Assembly (NCBI GenBank): GCA_963170055.1
Contig: CAUJGJ010000185.1
Coordinates: forward strand, 2,239,275 to 2,303,274
Length of the DNA: 64,000 bases
From: Halisarca cf. caerulea
Taxonomy: Eukaryota > Porifera > Demospongiae > Chondrillida > Halisarcidae
Direction: 5' to 3'
Part shown: in pieces, positions 11,806 through 22,834 of the stretch
How positions within the stretch are numbered: the stretch's first letter is position 1
How the letters are laid out: each line of letters starts with the position of its first letter
Position numbers and translations under genes: made by a program
The notes under the pieces: generated by a model
Seen by the model: only the letters and a program-made list of their open reading frames with translations
Database searches by the model: none
Told to the model about the DNA's origin: nothing

Positions 11806-11861
11806 GATGCTGTGCACTGTGCCTTCTTCTTGAAGACTGGAGCTTGTAGATTTGGAGACAG
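11806..11861 (+). CDS. ZRSR2: ZRSR2-like splicing factor, first CCCH zinc-finger exon
   Basis: This 56-bp exon reads DAVHCAFFLKTGACRFGD and is joined in phase 2 to the next exon, completing a C-x8-C-x5-C-x3-H finger (CAFFLKTGACRFGDRCSKVH). Vertebrate ZRSR2 (U2AF35-related protein) has a closely similar KTGACRFGDRC core. The acceptor TTTCCTCATGTAG precedes 11806 and the donor GACAG|GTACAT follows 11861. ZRSR2 recognises the 3-prime splice site of U12-type introns in the nucleus. Exons 5-prime of this one, expected to encode a Lys/Glu-rich coiled coil, were not found; a LINE remnant sits immediately upstream. Confidence 0.82.
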
Positions 11862-12750
11862 GTACATATGCATGTACATAATATGTACATATTCACTTTG
11901 GGACAGGTACTGTGAACTGCATATTGTGTACATACAGACATACATACATACGTATATAAGTATGTACATATTATTATTCACTTACATATATGTCACCTGA
12001 TGATGTCATACATCAAAGAGAGACCTGGATGGCACTTCAGATACCTGTCCTGGGGAGTGAGGCCAGTACGCAGTGCAGCTGTATTTGGGTGTTAGGAGAT
12101 ATAATAGTTACCACATTACTTCCCTATACAAAGGGAGTAACATGTTCATTGACCTCGTGCTACTCCCTAAGAAGCCATGCGGTCAGTATTATGTACATAC
12201 GTATGTTGTGTATATTATGTATGTACATATAATATTGTACGTATGTTCTGTACACACATGCATACTTTCTGTAGCTGTGCTTACTTTGTATGCAGTGCAT
12301 CATGTGTGAAGACATTGAGGTTGTGTACTTGTTGTATAGTCATTTGCTGTTTTTTGTATATATTACAACTGTAATAGTTGAGTACGTACATGTCTAAAAA
12401 CTGGTCTTTACTGGCGATAACTTTGTTTAGCATGTACTTATTTTGCTACATGAAATTTGATTCTCTTGCACATAATGTGTAGTTTTAAAATCATGTACGT
12501 ACACACATACATATGTACGTATAGGTGCAGTATAAGTGCATAGATGTACATATACTGTGTGTATAATGTAGTCAAGTGTGCAAGCAATTTGCTACTTTGA
12601 AGTCTTACTTTTGTACTTAATGTGTAAGTATTCAAAGTACATACATACGTATATGTGCATATGTGCGTAGGTGCAGTATAATATGTAGATGTGCATATGT
12701 ACGCACGTACGCATGTACTACACCACTGCCTGCTGTACTCATGTACCCAG

Positions 12751-12831
12751 GTGCTCCAAGGTCCACCCCAGACTGACCTCCAGTACAACACTACTGATTC
12801 CTCACATGTTTCAGGATCTTACCCTCTCTAG
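12751..12831 (+). CDS. ZRSR2: ZRSR2-like, second part of CCCH finger 1 and linker
   Basis: After acceptor ATGTACCCAG the exon reads (R)CSKVHPRLTSSTTLLIPHMF, aligning with the ZRSR2 region that follows the first finger (CSRKHNFP..S.TLLI..MF). It supplies the last Cys and the His of the finger. The 3-prime end is uncertain: CTCTCTAG|GTCCGC keeps the reading to LTLSR, but GTCCGC is a weak donor. A strong GTAAGT lies 60 bp on, at 12893, within an intron-type repeat also seen near 12470 and 12612. Confidence 0.75.
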   Translation: MLQGPPQTDLQYNTTDSSHVSGSYPL

Positions 12832-12964
12832 GTCCGCAGATTTGTCACTCAAATCGCTTGTTTTAACGCTTTATGCTGTTCATATAATGTGTAAGTATTA
12901 AAAGCATGCACACACATGTACACACATACATGTATACGTATGTAGGTACAGTATACTTAGATGT

Positions 12965-13004
12965 GTGTATGTATCATGTTATTAACACCGATGTGTCACT
13001 TGAG
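12965..13004 (+). CDS. ZRSR2: ZRSR2-like, small candidate exon (NTDVSLE)
   Basis: The bases before GAG|GTGATG at 13004 read INTDVSLE, which matches the acidic YDTD..LEY stretch just before the RRM of ZRSR2 proteins, and splice in phase 0 onto FDEKICTYEP of the next exon. The 5-prime border is not resolved: the available AG acceptors all enter in phase 1, while the previous exon as drawn ends in phase 2. The start given is approximate. Confidence 0.45.
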
Positions 13005-13097
13005 GTGATGTTTCAACTGTGTTCTGCACACACAAGTACAAGCACACATGCGCACACATGTACACACACATGTATGCGCACACGCCCGCACAAACGC

Positions 13098-13106
13098 GCG
13101 CACACA

Positions 13107-13162
<56 letters not shown>

Positions 13163-13166
13163 CACA
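13098..13166. repeat. (CA)n microsatellite in ZRSR2-like intron
   Basis: A CA run between the small acidic exon and the RRM exon. Open frames in it on both strands are repeat artefacts. Confidence 0.95.
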
Positions 13167-13317
13167 CACACACTGCACGCATACACATGCACACAATCTC
13201 GATACATTCCAGTGGTTGCCAGCGTACACTGCTCATATACGTAATGCATATGTACAAACACACAAGTGAAGGTGTTCACTTCTTACATTATTCTTTCCCA
13301 CCTACGTATGTATGCAG

Positions 13318-13413
13318 TTTGATGAAAAGATATGTACGTATGAACCTTTAAAACGGTTTTACTATGATGTCTTGTCAGAGTTTGAAAAAGTAGGTACAGT
13401 CCAGCAGTTCAAA
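13318..13413 (+). CDS. ZRSR2: ZRSR2-like, start of RRM domain
   Basis: A 96-bp exon, phase 0 at both ends, encodes FDEKICTYEPLKRFYYDVLS and then EFEKVGTVQQFK. ZRSR2 and U2AF35 proteins have FYEDVLPEFKNVGKVIQFKV here, the first helix and strand of the atypical UHM-type RRM. The acceptor has a good pyrimidine tract (TTCTTTCCCACC...TGCAG) and the donor is AAA|GTGAGT. The exon expected next (RGNVYVQY, GRWYAGRQL and the second CCCH finger) could not be found between here and 15870. Confidence 0.8.
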
Positions 13414-14301
13414 GTGAGTAGTTCATATGTACGTGTGTACACAGAACTGCACACTGTATGTACATATATTATACGTACATATTAATGGCAATGCAGTGGG
13501 CGAAATAGCATTTGACTTTTGCTAGGACAAACAACTGACCCAGTATTACGTACATATATTGGTAGGACATTTTGCAGATTGGTCAGCCATTTCTAACCTT
13601 CATTGATTATGTACATACGTATGTACATGTGTACATACATAATACAAAGGAATCTTTAGCACCGAGGCTTGAGATTGGCAAAGAAATTGGCATTGAATTC
13701 TAATAGCCATTATCAGAGACTTAGCTCTCAGTTTTGTAGTGAGCCAAATGGCTGGCCCAACCCACTTTTGGTCAGCCATGCATATTTATGTTTTGTTTGG
13801 AAAATGGTAGATGGCAGACTGTTATTACTAGCTCTGTAAAGGGCTCAGACAAGACTAACTAGCCATTTGGTACTGTACGTGCAGAAGGGATGAATTTACA
13901 CATGTATTATTAGTTTTTTCCAAGGTTACCAGTACAGACTATCCACAAACATAGTCTGACATTTTAAAACGTTTGATCTCCCTAAAATCAACCGCAGCTC
14001 CTCTAATTATTCATAATAAATATTTCATTGAAACGTGACTCACATACACTGAAAACATACTCTCAAAGAAAATGAAATGTGTATGTGGAACAACATCACT
14101 GCCATCACTGAACATTGTGTGCGATGCCAAGTGTACATGCATGCATAATAAGCACATAATATACATATAAACGCATGTATCCCATATCCTAGGGAGTGGG
14201 TATCATTTGGCTGGTCAGAAATATTAAGATGTAAGACCAGTTGATGGTTGTTGCACAACAGGGAACCACTAATTAATAGCAATTTGACCAAATGTTCCAT
14301 C
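13414..14301 (+). other. ZRSR2-like intron, no exon found
   Basis: I searched all three plus frames here and in 15399-15869 for the GNVYVQY, GRWYAGRQ and CPRGKHCNFLH signatures that should follow the RRM start and saw none. GTACATAC-type short repeats are common. Confidence 0.5.
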
Positions 14302-15398
14302 CACACTGTTTGCATTTCCTGCCTGTAGGGGCTTTGTACATCCACACCTACTGTATGTTGCCTGCCTGTAGGGGCTTTGTACATCCACACCTACTGTATG
14401 TTGCCTGCCTGTAGGGGCTTTGTACATCCACACCTACTGTATGTTGCCTGCCTGTAGGGGCTTTGTACATCCACACCTACTGTATGTTGCCTGCCTGTAG
14501 GGGCTTTGTACATCCACACCTACTGTATGTTTCCTGCCTGTAGGGGCTTTGTACATCCACACGTACTGTATGTAGCCTGCCTGTAGGGGCTTTGTACATC
14601 CACACGTACTGTATGTAGCCTGCCTGTAGGGGCTTTGTACATCCACACCTACTGTATGTTTCCTGCCTGTAGGGGCTTTGTACATCCACACGTACTGTAT
14701 GTAGCCTGCCTGTAGGGGCTTTGTACATCCACACCTACTGTATGTTGCCTGCCTGTAGGGGCTTTGTACATCCACACCTACTGTATGTTGCCTGCCTGTA
14801 GGGGCTTTGTACATCCACACCTACTAGCTGTATGTTGCCTGCCTGTAGGGGCTTTGTACATCCACACCTACTGTATGTTTCCTGCCTGTAGGGGCTTTGT
14901 ACATCCACACGTACTGTATGTTGCCTGCCTGTAGGGACTTTGTACATCCACACCTACTGTATGTTGCCTGCCTGTAGGGGCTTTGTACATCCACACCTAC
15001 TGTATGTTGCCTGCCTGTAGGGGTTTGTACATCCACACCTACTGTATGTTGCCTGCCTGTAGGGGCTTTGTACATCCACACCTACTGTATGTTGCCTGCC
15101 TGTAGGGGCTTTGTACATCCACACCTACTGCATGTTGCCTGCCTGTAGAGGCTTTGTACATCCACACCTACTGTATGTTGCCTGCCTGTAGGGGCTTTGT
15201 ACATCCACATGCATATGTACCGTATGTTGCCTGCCTGTAGGGGCTTTGTACATCCACACCTACTGTATGTTGCCTGCCTGTAGGGGCTTTGTACATCCAC
15301 ACCTACTGTATGTAGCCTGCCTGTAGGGGCTTTGTACATCCACACCTACTGTGTGTTGCCTGCCTGTAGGGGCTTTGTACATCCACACGTACTGTATG
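14302..15398. repeat. 43-bp minisatellite, about 25 copies
   Basis: A tandem array of CTGCCTGTAGGGGCTTTGTA-containing units of 43 bp. Variants include CCTACTG/CGTACTG, GTTGCC/GTTTCC/GTAGCC, one AGCTG insertion and one unit with CATGCATATG. Because 43 is 1 modulo 3, the minus strand is open in long stretches and yields 43-residue peptide repeats; this follows from arithmetic and is not evidence of a gene. It lies in the ZRSR2-like gene where the RRM and finger-2 exons should be. Confidence 0.95.
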
Positions 15399-15869
15399 CA
15401 TGCATGATGTATGCATTATTTGCTTTTAAATCAGTAGATAGCACACATTCCTATCAGAATAGCCTGTTTGGAATACACAATACATCAGTATAGTTTGTTT
15501 GGAATACACACCACAAGCATTGTACAGTCTCCTAATTTAAAGAAGAGCCATTATTCACTTGTGAAAATTTTAAGCCCACCAAGAATTTGGTAAAGTGCTT
15601 GTGCAACGATCAAAATGGCTGTCAGAATAACAGGGTCATCAAGAAGCAATGCAGCGCATTCACTTTTTTCTTTAATGGATTCCGTCCACAAACAGAGGAA
15701 GTTTATATCATTAAAAGACTAAAAGAAGGTAGGATTAAAGGTAATCCGCGAAGATAAAATTTGTGAAAATGGGCCATCTTTTGTATGCATATCGTATACT
15801 GTTTTCCTGTTCACAGTCACGTAAAATTTATATTAAGTATTTGTTGTATCGTGTTAATGTGTTCTTTAG

Positions 15870-16144
15870 GAGCTATCGGGATCGTAGACACAGTGCAAGG
15901 GATGGTTGGAGACGTAGAAGCCCTTATGATAGTAGCAGATCTAGTAGAAGCCCATGGGCTAGTGTAAGGTCAAATAGAAGCCCACGGGCTAGTAGCAGAA
16001 CTTGTACTACCCCCAGTCACATGGAAGGGAAGTCAGAACCTCTCAAGAGAGGCTGGAGAGAAGTGAAAGGAGGAGGAGCAGGTTCAGCTGTCATGATCCG
16101 TCACGACTTGAGGAAGAGAGTGACTCCGATGGAGACCAGTACAG
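15870..16144 (+). CDS. ZRSR2: ZRSR2-like, RS-domain exon 1
   Basis: After acceptor GTGTTCTTTAG the exon opens as RSYRDRRHSARDGWRRRSPY and continues with SSRSSRSP repeats. Towards the 3-prime end the sensible frame is a different one: RSERRRSRFSCHDPSRLEEE and then SDSDGDQY, ending CAG TAC AG|GTACAC in phase 2, which joins perfectly to the next exon. The two frames differ by one base, and the switch falls at about 15988-16044. An unrecognised mini-intron, a real frameshift or a sequence error are all possible. RS domains bind other SR splicing factors. Confidence 0.7.
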
Positions 16145-16186
16145 GTACACACACATGTAAGCACACACGTATACGTATGTACACAC

Positions 16187-16330
<144 letters not shown>

Positions 16331-16558
16331 CACGTGTGGAGCTGAGGATCTGGTCATAGTTTAGTAATATTGTACTACATAGAAGTAGTAATTATTATAA
16401 TGAAATTATAAAAGACCATGCCTTAGATCCAGGGTTAAATAAACCATGTTATGCATGTTCTTTTGTGACAGTTGTTGATGTGTTAAACTTGCAATTGTGT
16501 GATATTATTTTCTTTATTAATTTCTTTAATAATTTTGTTCATGTACATGTTTGTGTAG

Positions 16559-16904
16559 CCATCATCACAGCTCAGATTCACACCATCGCTCCAGGCAGTC
16601 AACAAGGGATTCTTGTAAACGTAAACATCACAAGAAGCACAAACATCATAAGAAGAAATCAAAGCATCGTAAACAATCGCGATTAAGGTCACAATCAAGA
16701 TCACGATCGAAGTCTCCATCAAAATCGCCTTCCAGATCACCATCACAGTTGAATTCCAGATCGCGATCAAGATCTAATTCACCATCACAGTTATACTCCA
16801 AGTCAATTTCAAGGTCTCCCTCACTTTCTCATTCTCAGGATCTCATGGAGCGAAACACAGACCCTGAGTACATGGAAGTGAATGAAATGTCGCATGATAT
16901 ATAG
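16559..16904 (+). CDS. ZRSR2: ZRSR2-like, terminal RS-domain exon and stop
   Basis: Entered after TTTGTGTAG, the exon reads HHHSSDSHHRSRQSTRDSCK, then a His/Lys block (HHKKHKHHKKKSKHRK), then many RS/SP dipeptides, and ends ...EYMEVNEMSHDI at the stop. His/Lys-rich and RS tracts of this kind close ZRSR2-family proteins. Phase joins QY-S-HHH across the intron. The intron (16145-16558) is dominated by a CA microsatellite. No polyadenylation signal was assigned with confidence. Confidence 0.78.
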
Positions 16905-17221
16905 CTCAATTAGTGCAATCCAGTTCCAACTTGAAACTATCCTGTGTTGTCTGTCTATGGACTTGTATGTATCTGACTCATGATTGAGTGCCACATATAT
17001 AGGTTGCATTTGACCATGTATGCAGTGGATTTGTTGTACATTGTGAAAATTATGAGTCTCAACGTGTCCAGAGTTGAGAGGTTCTACTATAATAATAATT
17101 ACACATTACCATTAATATTGTATTATAGTAATACGTATGTATGTGCAATAATGAAACAATTATTATTATACATAATAGGGAACATTATTCTTCACATCAA
17201 AGAACAACAACAATACAGAAG

Positions 17222-17457
17222 AAAGGCCTCGGTCACAGGTTTACTATAGCGTACGTACGCGTGCAGCGTGGTTTCAGCCTCTGTACACTACGGGTCCTGC
17301 AAGGCCAGGAGAAAGCAGCGTCCTCATAATAATTATACAAAACTGATTAACCAATGGGGCTGACAGCAGTTGCTAAATTCGCATGAGGCTTCACCCTTGC
17401 TGCTGCCGTCTTCATCGTTTCTAAATTCACTCGAGCTCATTACACCGCTCCTCCTTT
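17222..17457. repeat. dispersed repeat, copy 1
   Basis: The text AGGCCTCGGT...CAAGGCCAGGAG...AGCAGTTGC.AAATTCGCAT and ATTACACCGCTCCT recurs at 49950-50165 (there AAGCCTCGGATACAGGG...). Both copies run in the same orientation and are about 230 bp. No protein reading is shared. Confidence 0.65.
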
Positions 17458-18229
17458 TAGAATTATAACTTTCTTTCTCTTCATTGATTGTGACATTCTT
17501 TTTCTTCACCATTTTAAGGTAGCCATTTTATTCCTGCTATATATTTTGTTGCATAATAAGTTAAACTTCATTAAACTCATTAGCTAAGTAGTAATCCTAT
17601 TTTAGGCCTACATAGTTGTATTGTATAAAATAAAATATGGTCGCTGTATATCTACCTCTGCATGATCGAGACGCATGTATATATATGCAACAATCACTAG
17701 TGTATGTTGCAATGATACTATAATATTTTATTTTAATTGGCCTGTGGAGCCAATTTAGGGATATATAGCTATAGAGATCTATAGAAGATTGACACATGTA
17801 CATGTTGAATAATAAAAGTGCAGTGCATGCATACTATATACATGTAAATAAATTAAATTGTAATAATATATATATATATATTATATAATAATATAGTACT
17901 ATTGTGTTCTTATAAATCTGATAATATACATGCATGCATGCAGGCCATATAGATCGAGCTTGATCGCGAGCTCGTCAAGGTTCTATAATAACATATAGCA
18001 TCATGCATCATTATAATTATATAGCTCTATAGCCTTATACTTAATCGATCGATCATGCATTATTGCATGATCATGCATGATATTTATATGCAATGTAATA
18101 TTAATTTTTGATCATGATCATGCAGTACCTTTTATATAATTACAAAATTAATAATTCAATAATAACCCTATAGACAATTTAATCTAGCTTTGTCTAATGT
18201 CATTATTAGAGCACAAAGCAACAATTAAT
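17458..18229. other. AT-rich, ATGCATGC-rich intergenic DNA
   Basis: Dense TATA, TGCATGCA and GATCATGATC palindromes; no coding signal seen. Confidence 0.5.
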
Positions 18230-18445
18230 TATACAAAATAAACTAAAGGCAAGACTAGAATTAAAAAAACTACAACCATGCAGTTTTACGTAGGGTTTTG
18301 GAGAAAATCTAGTTTAATTACAAAGTCAAGATTACAAAACAATTTAATTGAGCATTGCACGTCATCACATTCAGCCCATCTACTGTTCTCCTATAGAAAG
18401 AGAGGATGGAACAGAATATGTAAATGAGTGCAATGAAGTGTACAC
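18230..18445 (-). repeat. block conserved downstream of the CARD and Death exons, copy A
   Basis: This matches 38275-38470. In minus sense both contain an excellent acceptor-like TCCTCTCTTTCTATAG (TCCTCTATTTCTATAG in the other) followed by GAGAA.CAG and a shared TGTGATGAC.TGCAAT. Reading frames after it (ECDDVQCS and ACDDMQYS) look related but enter in different phases. It could be a terminal exon or conserved untranslated sequence. Both blocks end at a (GT)n array. Confidence 0.5.
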
Positions 18446-18448
18446 AAA

Positions 18449-18456
18449 TGTGTGTG

Positions 18457-18553
<97 letters not shown>

Positions 18554-18667
18554 ATGTGCGTGTGTGTGCATGTGTGTGTGTGTGTGCATGTGTGTGTTGT
18601 GTGTGTGTGTGTGTATGAGAGTGAGTGTGTATGTATGTGTGTGTGCGTGTGTGAGTGTGGGGATGTC

Positions 18668-18713
<46 letters not shown>

Positions 18714-18723
18714 TGTGTGTGTG
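18449..18723. repeat. (GT)n microsatellite, interrupted
   Basis: GT runs with CATG and GAGAGTGAG interruptions. Long open frames on both strands here are artefacts. Confidence 0.95.
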
Positions 18724-18759
18724 TACGTGAGAGAATGCATGTCATTGTGTGTGTACATG

Positions 18760-19151
18760 CAGGGCTGCATACAGGATTCGGAGCTAGGGGGGGGGGGGGG
18801 GGGGGGGGCAAATTGAGCTTCCTAAAATCTTAGGGGGGGCAATGCAATACGGAAGCGTATAGGTGTACAGAGACTGGGGGGAGGGGGGGGGGGGTATTAT
18901 ACAGTAGGTAACAATGCTATGTACGTACAATTCAAGGGGGTTAAGGGATTGGTGACAGTGGTCTTGAGAAAAATTTTCAAAATTATACCATGAAAGTTTG
19001 TTTTTCATCCATTTTCCAATAAATTCTACCTTTCAGGAACCCTTAGTGTATATGTTGAGATACAAGTTTAGGAGGCAACAGATCTGCAAGGGGGGGCAAC
19101 AGATCTCCAAGGGGGGGCGAATGCCCCCCCCCCCCCTTAAATACGGCCCTG
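18760..19151. mobile_element. CAGGGCTGCA element, short copy
   Basis: It begins CAGGGCTGCATACAGG and ends ACGGCCCTG, an inverted terminal match. Internal sequence (GGGATTGGTGACAGTGGTCT) is shared with 19379-20118 and, inverted, with 62804-63471. A G tract of about 23 lies near the left end. Confidence 0.65.
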
Positions 19152-19152
19152 A

Positions 19153-19193
19153 CGTGTGTGTGTGCATGCATGTGCGCGTGTGTGTATGTGCAG

Positions 19194-19261
<68 letters not shown>

Positions 19262-19262
19262 G
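19153..19262. repeat. (GT)n microsatellite
   Basis: A GT run between two copies of the CAGGGCTGCA element. Confidence 0.95.
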
Positions 19263-19378
19263 CAGGGAATGTCACTGTAAAGAGTTGCTGTCCATCTGAC
19301 TGGGGGAATGGTAGACAGTACATTTACATGCAACAGAAAATATTACTTAATGCATGCACATACATGTATATTATGTAC

Positions 19379-20118
19379 CAGGGCTGCATACAGGATTTGC
19401 AGCTAGAGGGGGGGGGGGGGGGGGGTAGATCAAGATTCCTGAAATCTTAGGTGGGGCAATGCAAATATACAGTTCTGGGATGAGAGGACAGATGGGGGGG
19501 GGGGGGGGTAGGTAACTATGCTTAAACTTTCCTTCAGGGAGCTAGAATCGGTAAGTCTGTGGTATTGTAAAGGTGTGCATTGTGTATATGTTCGCTAGAG
19601 GGGTCTGGGGGTATGGTCCTCCAGAGAAAAGTTGATATTTTAAGCTTCTAAGGGGCCATCTGTGATAATTTTTAGAGCTTAAATATTCAGCAGATTTTTG
19701 AATCCATCACTTCAGTTACACATGCATGCTATGCCTAGGGTTGGGGGGGGGGGGGGGGGGGCAACTAGGTCACAAAAGTAGGAGGGTGAATACTCCTGTA
19801 CTGTTTCAATCATGGCATTCCCAACAGTAGTCTATAGAATTTGGTGATTTCAATGACTCCTGACATTGTGGACTGTGTAGATCATGTTTGGAATACTTGC
19901 AAACCTTAGAATATAATATACCAACAGTAAACATTAGAGGAGGTCAAGGGATTGGTGACAGTGGTCTCAAGGAAGATTTTAAAATTAAAGCATAAAAGCT
20001 TGTTTTTGGTCCATTTCCCCAACAATCCTGCCTTTCAAGAAAAGTTTAGCGTATGCTCAGATATATACAAGTCTAGCGGGGGGAAGAGCAATCCGAGCAC
20101 CCCTTGAATGCAGCCCTG
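19379..20118. mobile_element. CAGGGCTGCA element, long copy
   Basis: Its ends, CAGGGCTGCATACAGG and TGCAGCCCTG, are inverted. It is about 740 bp, has G tracts at 19408-19426, 19489-19508 and 19743-19761, and no transposase frame. Confidence 0.7.
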
Positions 20119-20202
20119 TGTACACAAACATGCACACAATGTCATGCACACATGTACGCATACGTAAATGCATGTATACACAAATGCATGTACACGTGTA
20201 TG

Positions 20203-20204
<2 letters not shown>

Positions 20205-20263
<59 letters not shown>
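20205..20263. repeat. (CA)n microsatellite
   Basis: A CA run next to the long CAGGGCTGCA element. Confidence 0.95.
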
Positions 20264-20323
20264 TCAACACATGTACAAGGAACAATGCAAGGACACGCAC
20301 ACCTGGATGGTACATTACGAGTA

Positions 20324-20467
20324 CAGTAAAACCTGTCTATAGAGACCACTGTAGGCTGGCTCATTGACCACTTCAGTTGTACTATGGAACCTCCGTATAA
20401 GGTCACCTGTCTACAGAGACCATGACTACCTGGTCCCTTGAATGGTCATTATAGACAGGTTTTTCTG
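20324..20467. repeat. CAGTAAAACCTGTCTATAGAG-type element
   Basis: It starts CAGTAAAACCTGTCTATAG and ends CTATAGACAGGTTTTTCTG when aligned as an inverted repeat, with internal ACCTGTCTACAGAGACC copies. It ends only about 32 bp from the CARD exon donor. A half-copy is at 27804-27850. Confidence 0.55.
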
Positions 20468-20498
20468 TACTCTGTACACCACACACAAATTGACTTGC

Positions 20499-20798
20499 CA
20501 GTGAATTTAGCTAAGTCCTCTTTCATGTCTCGACCTAGCTTTTGCATAACGTGATAACCATCTTTACTGATCATGACATCACAGAGTTTACCAATACTTT
20601 CAGCATTCACATGTTTACGCAGATACAAGAGAAGCTCTTCATTTCCTCTGCCCACAGTGGTTTGCTTAATGGTGTGGGCAAGAGTGTCTGAAATGATGTA
20701 CTCTATCTCCAGTCTTGTCACAATGGCATGAGAGTCCACATCTTTGAGGAACCTTCCTCTGAACCTGTTCATGAAGGCTTCAGAGTCAAATTTCTCAC
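20499..20798 (-). CDS. CARD exon, probable effector domain of NLR gene A
   Basis: A 300-bp exon encodes 99 residues with a death-fold pattern I read as CARD: FRGRFLKDVDSHAIVTRLEI, then YIISDTLAHTIKQT, GRGNEELLLYLRKHV and CDVMISKDGYHVMQKLGRDM. CARDs mediate homotypic assembly of immune signalling complexes. The acceptor is CTGTCATCAG|GTGAGAAA, entered in phase 1. At the other end the best match is a rare GC donor, ACTG|GCAAGT, also phase 1. NACHT exon A enters in phase 0, so an additional exon would be required between them. Its position in unit 1 mirrors the Death exon in unit 2. Confidence 0.65.
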
Positions 20799-21075
20799 CT
20801 GATGACAGGAAGGGATGTAGTGAGTTGTGACAGACAAACACTCAACAGCCAACCATGCAGAAATGAACACATCACACAAGCTCTAAACAAGTCAAACTAT
20901 CGCAGGTATTACAAAGGTACACACTGAGATGTACATACAGGCACGCATGTTAGTATACGGACACAATCAACTGAACTCACGCATGCACACATACACATTT
21001 AGAAGGAGCGAACAGTATGCATTACTTCAGAGCACATGACACCGGATGTTATATACGTACGCATAGGCATAGGAG

Positions 21076-21627
21076 CAGGGGCGTTTGGGGCGGCTATGGC
21101 CTCCCCACTTTTTTGAACTTGGACCCAATTTTTTTTATTTTAGTTATGCAGTAAAACCTCTTACAAGCTATTCAATAACATTCTTTTAGTTTTAAAACCT
21201 AACCTTCAAACATTTTAAAGCATGACAATGCTTTTCGTTCACGTTGTAAGCAGTAATCTGTTGCTATCACAGTAATCTAGATCGCTGCCTTCTCCTGACG
21301 CCATTTTGTGTTTTGTAAGAAACCCACGTAATGACCTAATTGTCACGTGGTGCAGAGTGAAAATGACATCACCCTACTGGGTTCTTCCTGATCCCTCTAT
21401 AGTCCTGGACCCAATCATAAAAGGCAGCCTGTTTTGTAAGGTTTTTGCAGCTAAATCAACAATAATAACTGCCATTCCTGATCACCATTGGTACTATTTC
21501 AGAATATGCTGTTATGTTAGCTACAAGTACAGTTTCATGTGAAGTGAAGGAGGTCATGACATATGCAGTACAGCTGATCCCTTGCATGCATGGCCTCCCC
21601 ACTTTTAAAATGCTTCCTACGCCCCTG
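21076..21627. mobile_element. CAGGGGCG inverted-repeat element
   Basis: The left end (GCAGGGGCGT...ATGGCCTCCCCACTTTT) and right end (GGCCTCCCCACTTTT...ACGCCCCTGC) carry CAGGGGCG inverted termini and a GGCCTCCCCAC motif repeated inside each end. A hAT-like MITE is plausible by terminus type; no transposase is present. Confidence 0.6.
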
Positions 21628-21720
21628 CGTACGTATGTACTGTACCTGCAGTACACTGGATATAGACAGATAGAATAGATGTGCATGGGGCTAATGATCA
21701 TTACACGACACAATACATAC

Positions 21721-21887
21721 AGTAGTACCTCTTTCGATAGACCACCCTTAAGGACCCGTGAAAGGTGGTCGCTCAAAAGAGGTGGTCTCTGGTGAGGGAA
21801 AACTCAGTATAGGGCACACATAATATATGCATTTGTGACAAAAGGGGTTTCTTCCACGAGGGTGGTCTCTCAAAGAGGTACTACTGT
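21721..21887. repeat. CAGTAGTACCTCTTT inverted-repeat element
   Basis: It starts CAGTAGTACCTCTTTCGATA and ends CAAAGAGGTACTACTG, with GGTGGTC repeats inside. Confidence 0.65.
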
Positions 21888-21932
21888 AAAATTTAGAAGA
21901 CTAAACAGTCCACACTACAACAACTGCAGTAG

Positions 21933-22080
21933 AGTGAAACCTCTCTAATCTGACACTCAATGGGACCTGAGAATAATGTTGGATTAGGGAGGGCCTCTTA
22001 CCATACTCAAATGAGGTGATTGTACCTCATTCGACAGTCAGATTAGAGAGAATGTCAGATTAGAGAGGTTTCACTTTATG
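21933..22080. repeat. AGTGAAACCTCTCTAATC inverted-repeat element
   Basis: It starts AGTGAAACCTCTCTAATCTG and ends CAGATTAGAGAGGTTTCACT, a near-perfect inverted pair enclosing a second GATTAGAGAG copy. Confidence 0.65.
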
Positions 22081-22088
22081 TACTTACG

Positions 22089-22092
<4 letters not shown>

Positions 22093-22161
<69 letters not shown>
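22093..22161. repeat. (TA)n microsatellite
   Basis: An uninterrupted TA run. Confidence 0.95.
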
Positions 22162-22240
22162 GTAGAACAGGCAAACAGTACACCATATGAAGGTTGGATG
22201 CAGTCCACAATGTCCTGTCATACAGTGACACATAACACAC

Positions 22241-22333
22241 CTGATGGTCCTTGAGGAGATGGAGGGTTGACTGGACCAACTTCAGGTGAGGGCATCTCAG
22301 AGGACACTGGACCTTGTACTACTTCTGTAGATC
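22241..22333 (-). CDS. C1 tail, Pro-rich exon P1
   Basis: A 93-bp exon, phase 1 at both ends, encodes STEVVQGPVSSEMPSPEVGP and a PPSPQGPS end. The acceptor is CAATTTTTTAG and the donor CATCAG|GTGTGT. It is paralogous to the exon at 22835-22918 and has a homologue in C2 near 40920-41013. The proline/serine-rich text suggests a flexible linker or low-complexity tail. I recognise no family. That it belongs to the 3-prime end of NLR gene B is inferred from gene order and strand. Confidence 0.55.
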
Positions 22334-22834
22334 CTAAAAAATTGAACACACACATAAATGCCATAAGGTGATCTAAGGTTGTGTACATACATACATATGT
22401 CTGCACATATGTATGTGTGTTCAGGTACGTAATCCACATGCATGCCCTGTATGTTATTAGGCTCAGAACATGTGTTTGTACATATGTACGTGTGTGTATG
22501 CTAATTACTGTACATACATTACATGCATACTGTAATAGAGTTTGTGGCTTTGTGTATTAAATGCAAATATGATATCAACATACTGGTCCAAGACAATCCA
22601 GCACATGTACACAAGTATTGTATGTACACAATTGAATGTAGTGGAATTTGGGACCATGGCTTGAGGTCTGGTCTATACAGGTACCTTGTTTCTCAAGAGT
22701 CTGGAGTGGCAGGTTTCACTGTACACACAATATTAAGGTGGAGGTCTTGTTTGATAAATGATGTGTCCAACAGACTACAATGTACTGCATTGAGGGGTTT
22801 ACAATGTCCTGTCACCTTGTGACACACAACACAC

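Noticed and set aside
14434..15345. Minus-strand proteins with MWMYKAPTGRQHTVGVDVQS repeats
   Set aside because: They are the 43-bp minisatellite read in frame; no start context, splice sites or flanking coding sequence.
22076..22279. Tyr-Ile repeat frames
   Set aside because: Translation of (TA)n; also at 52515-53100 and 62510-62600.
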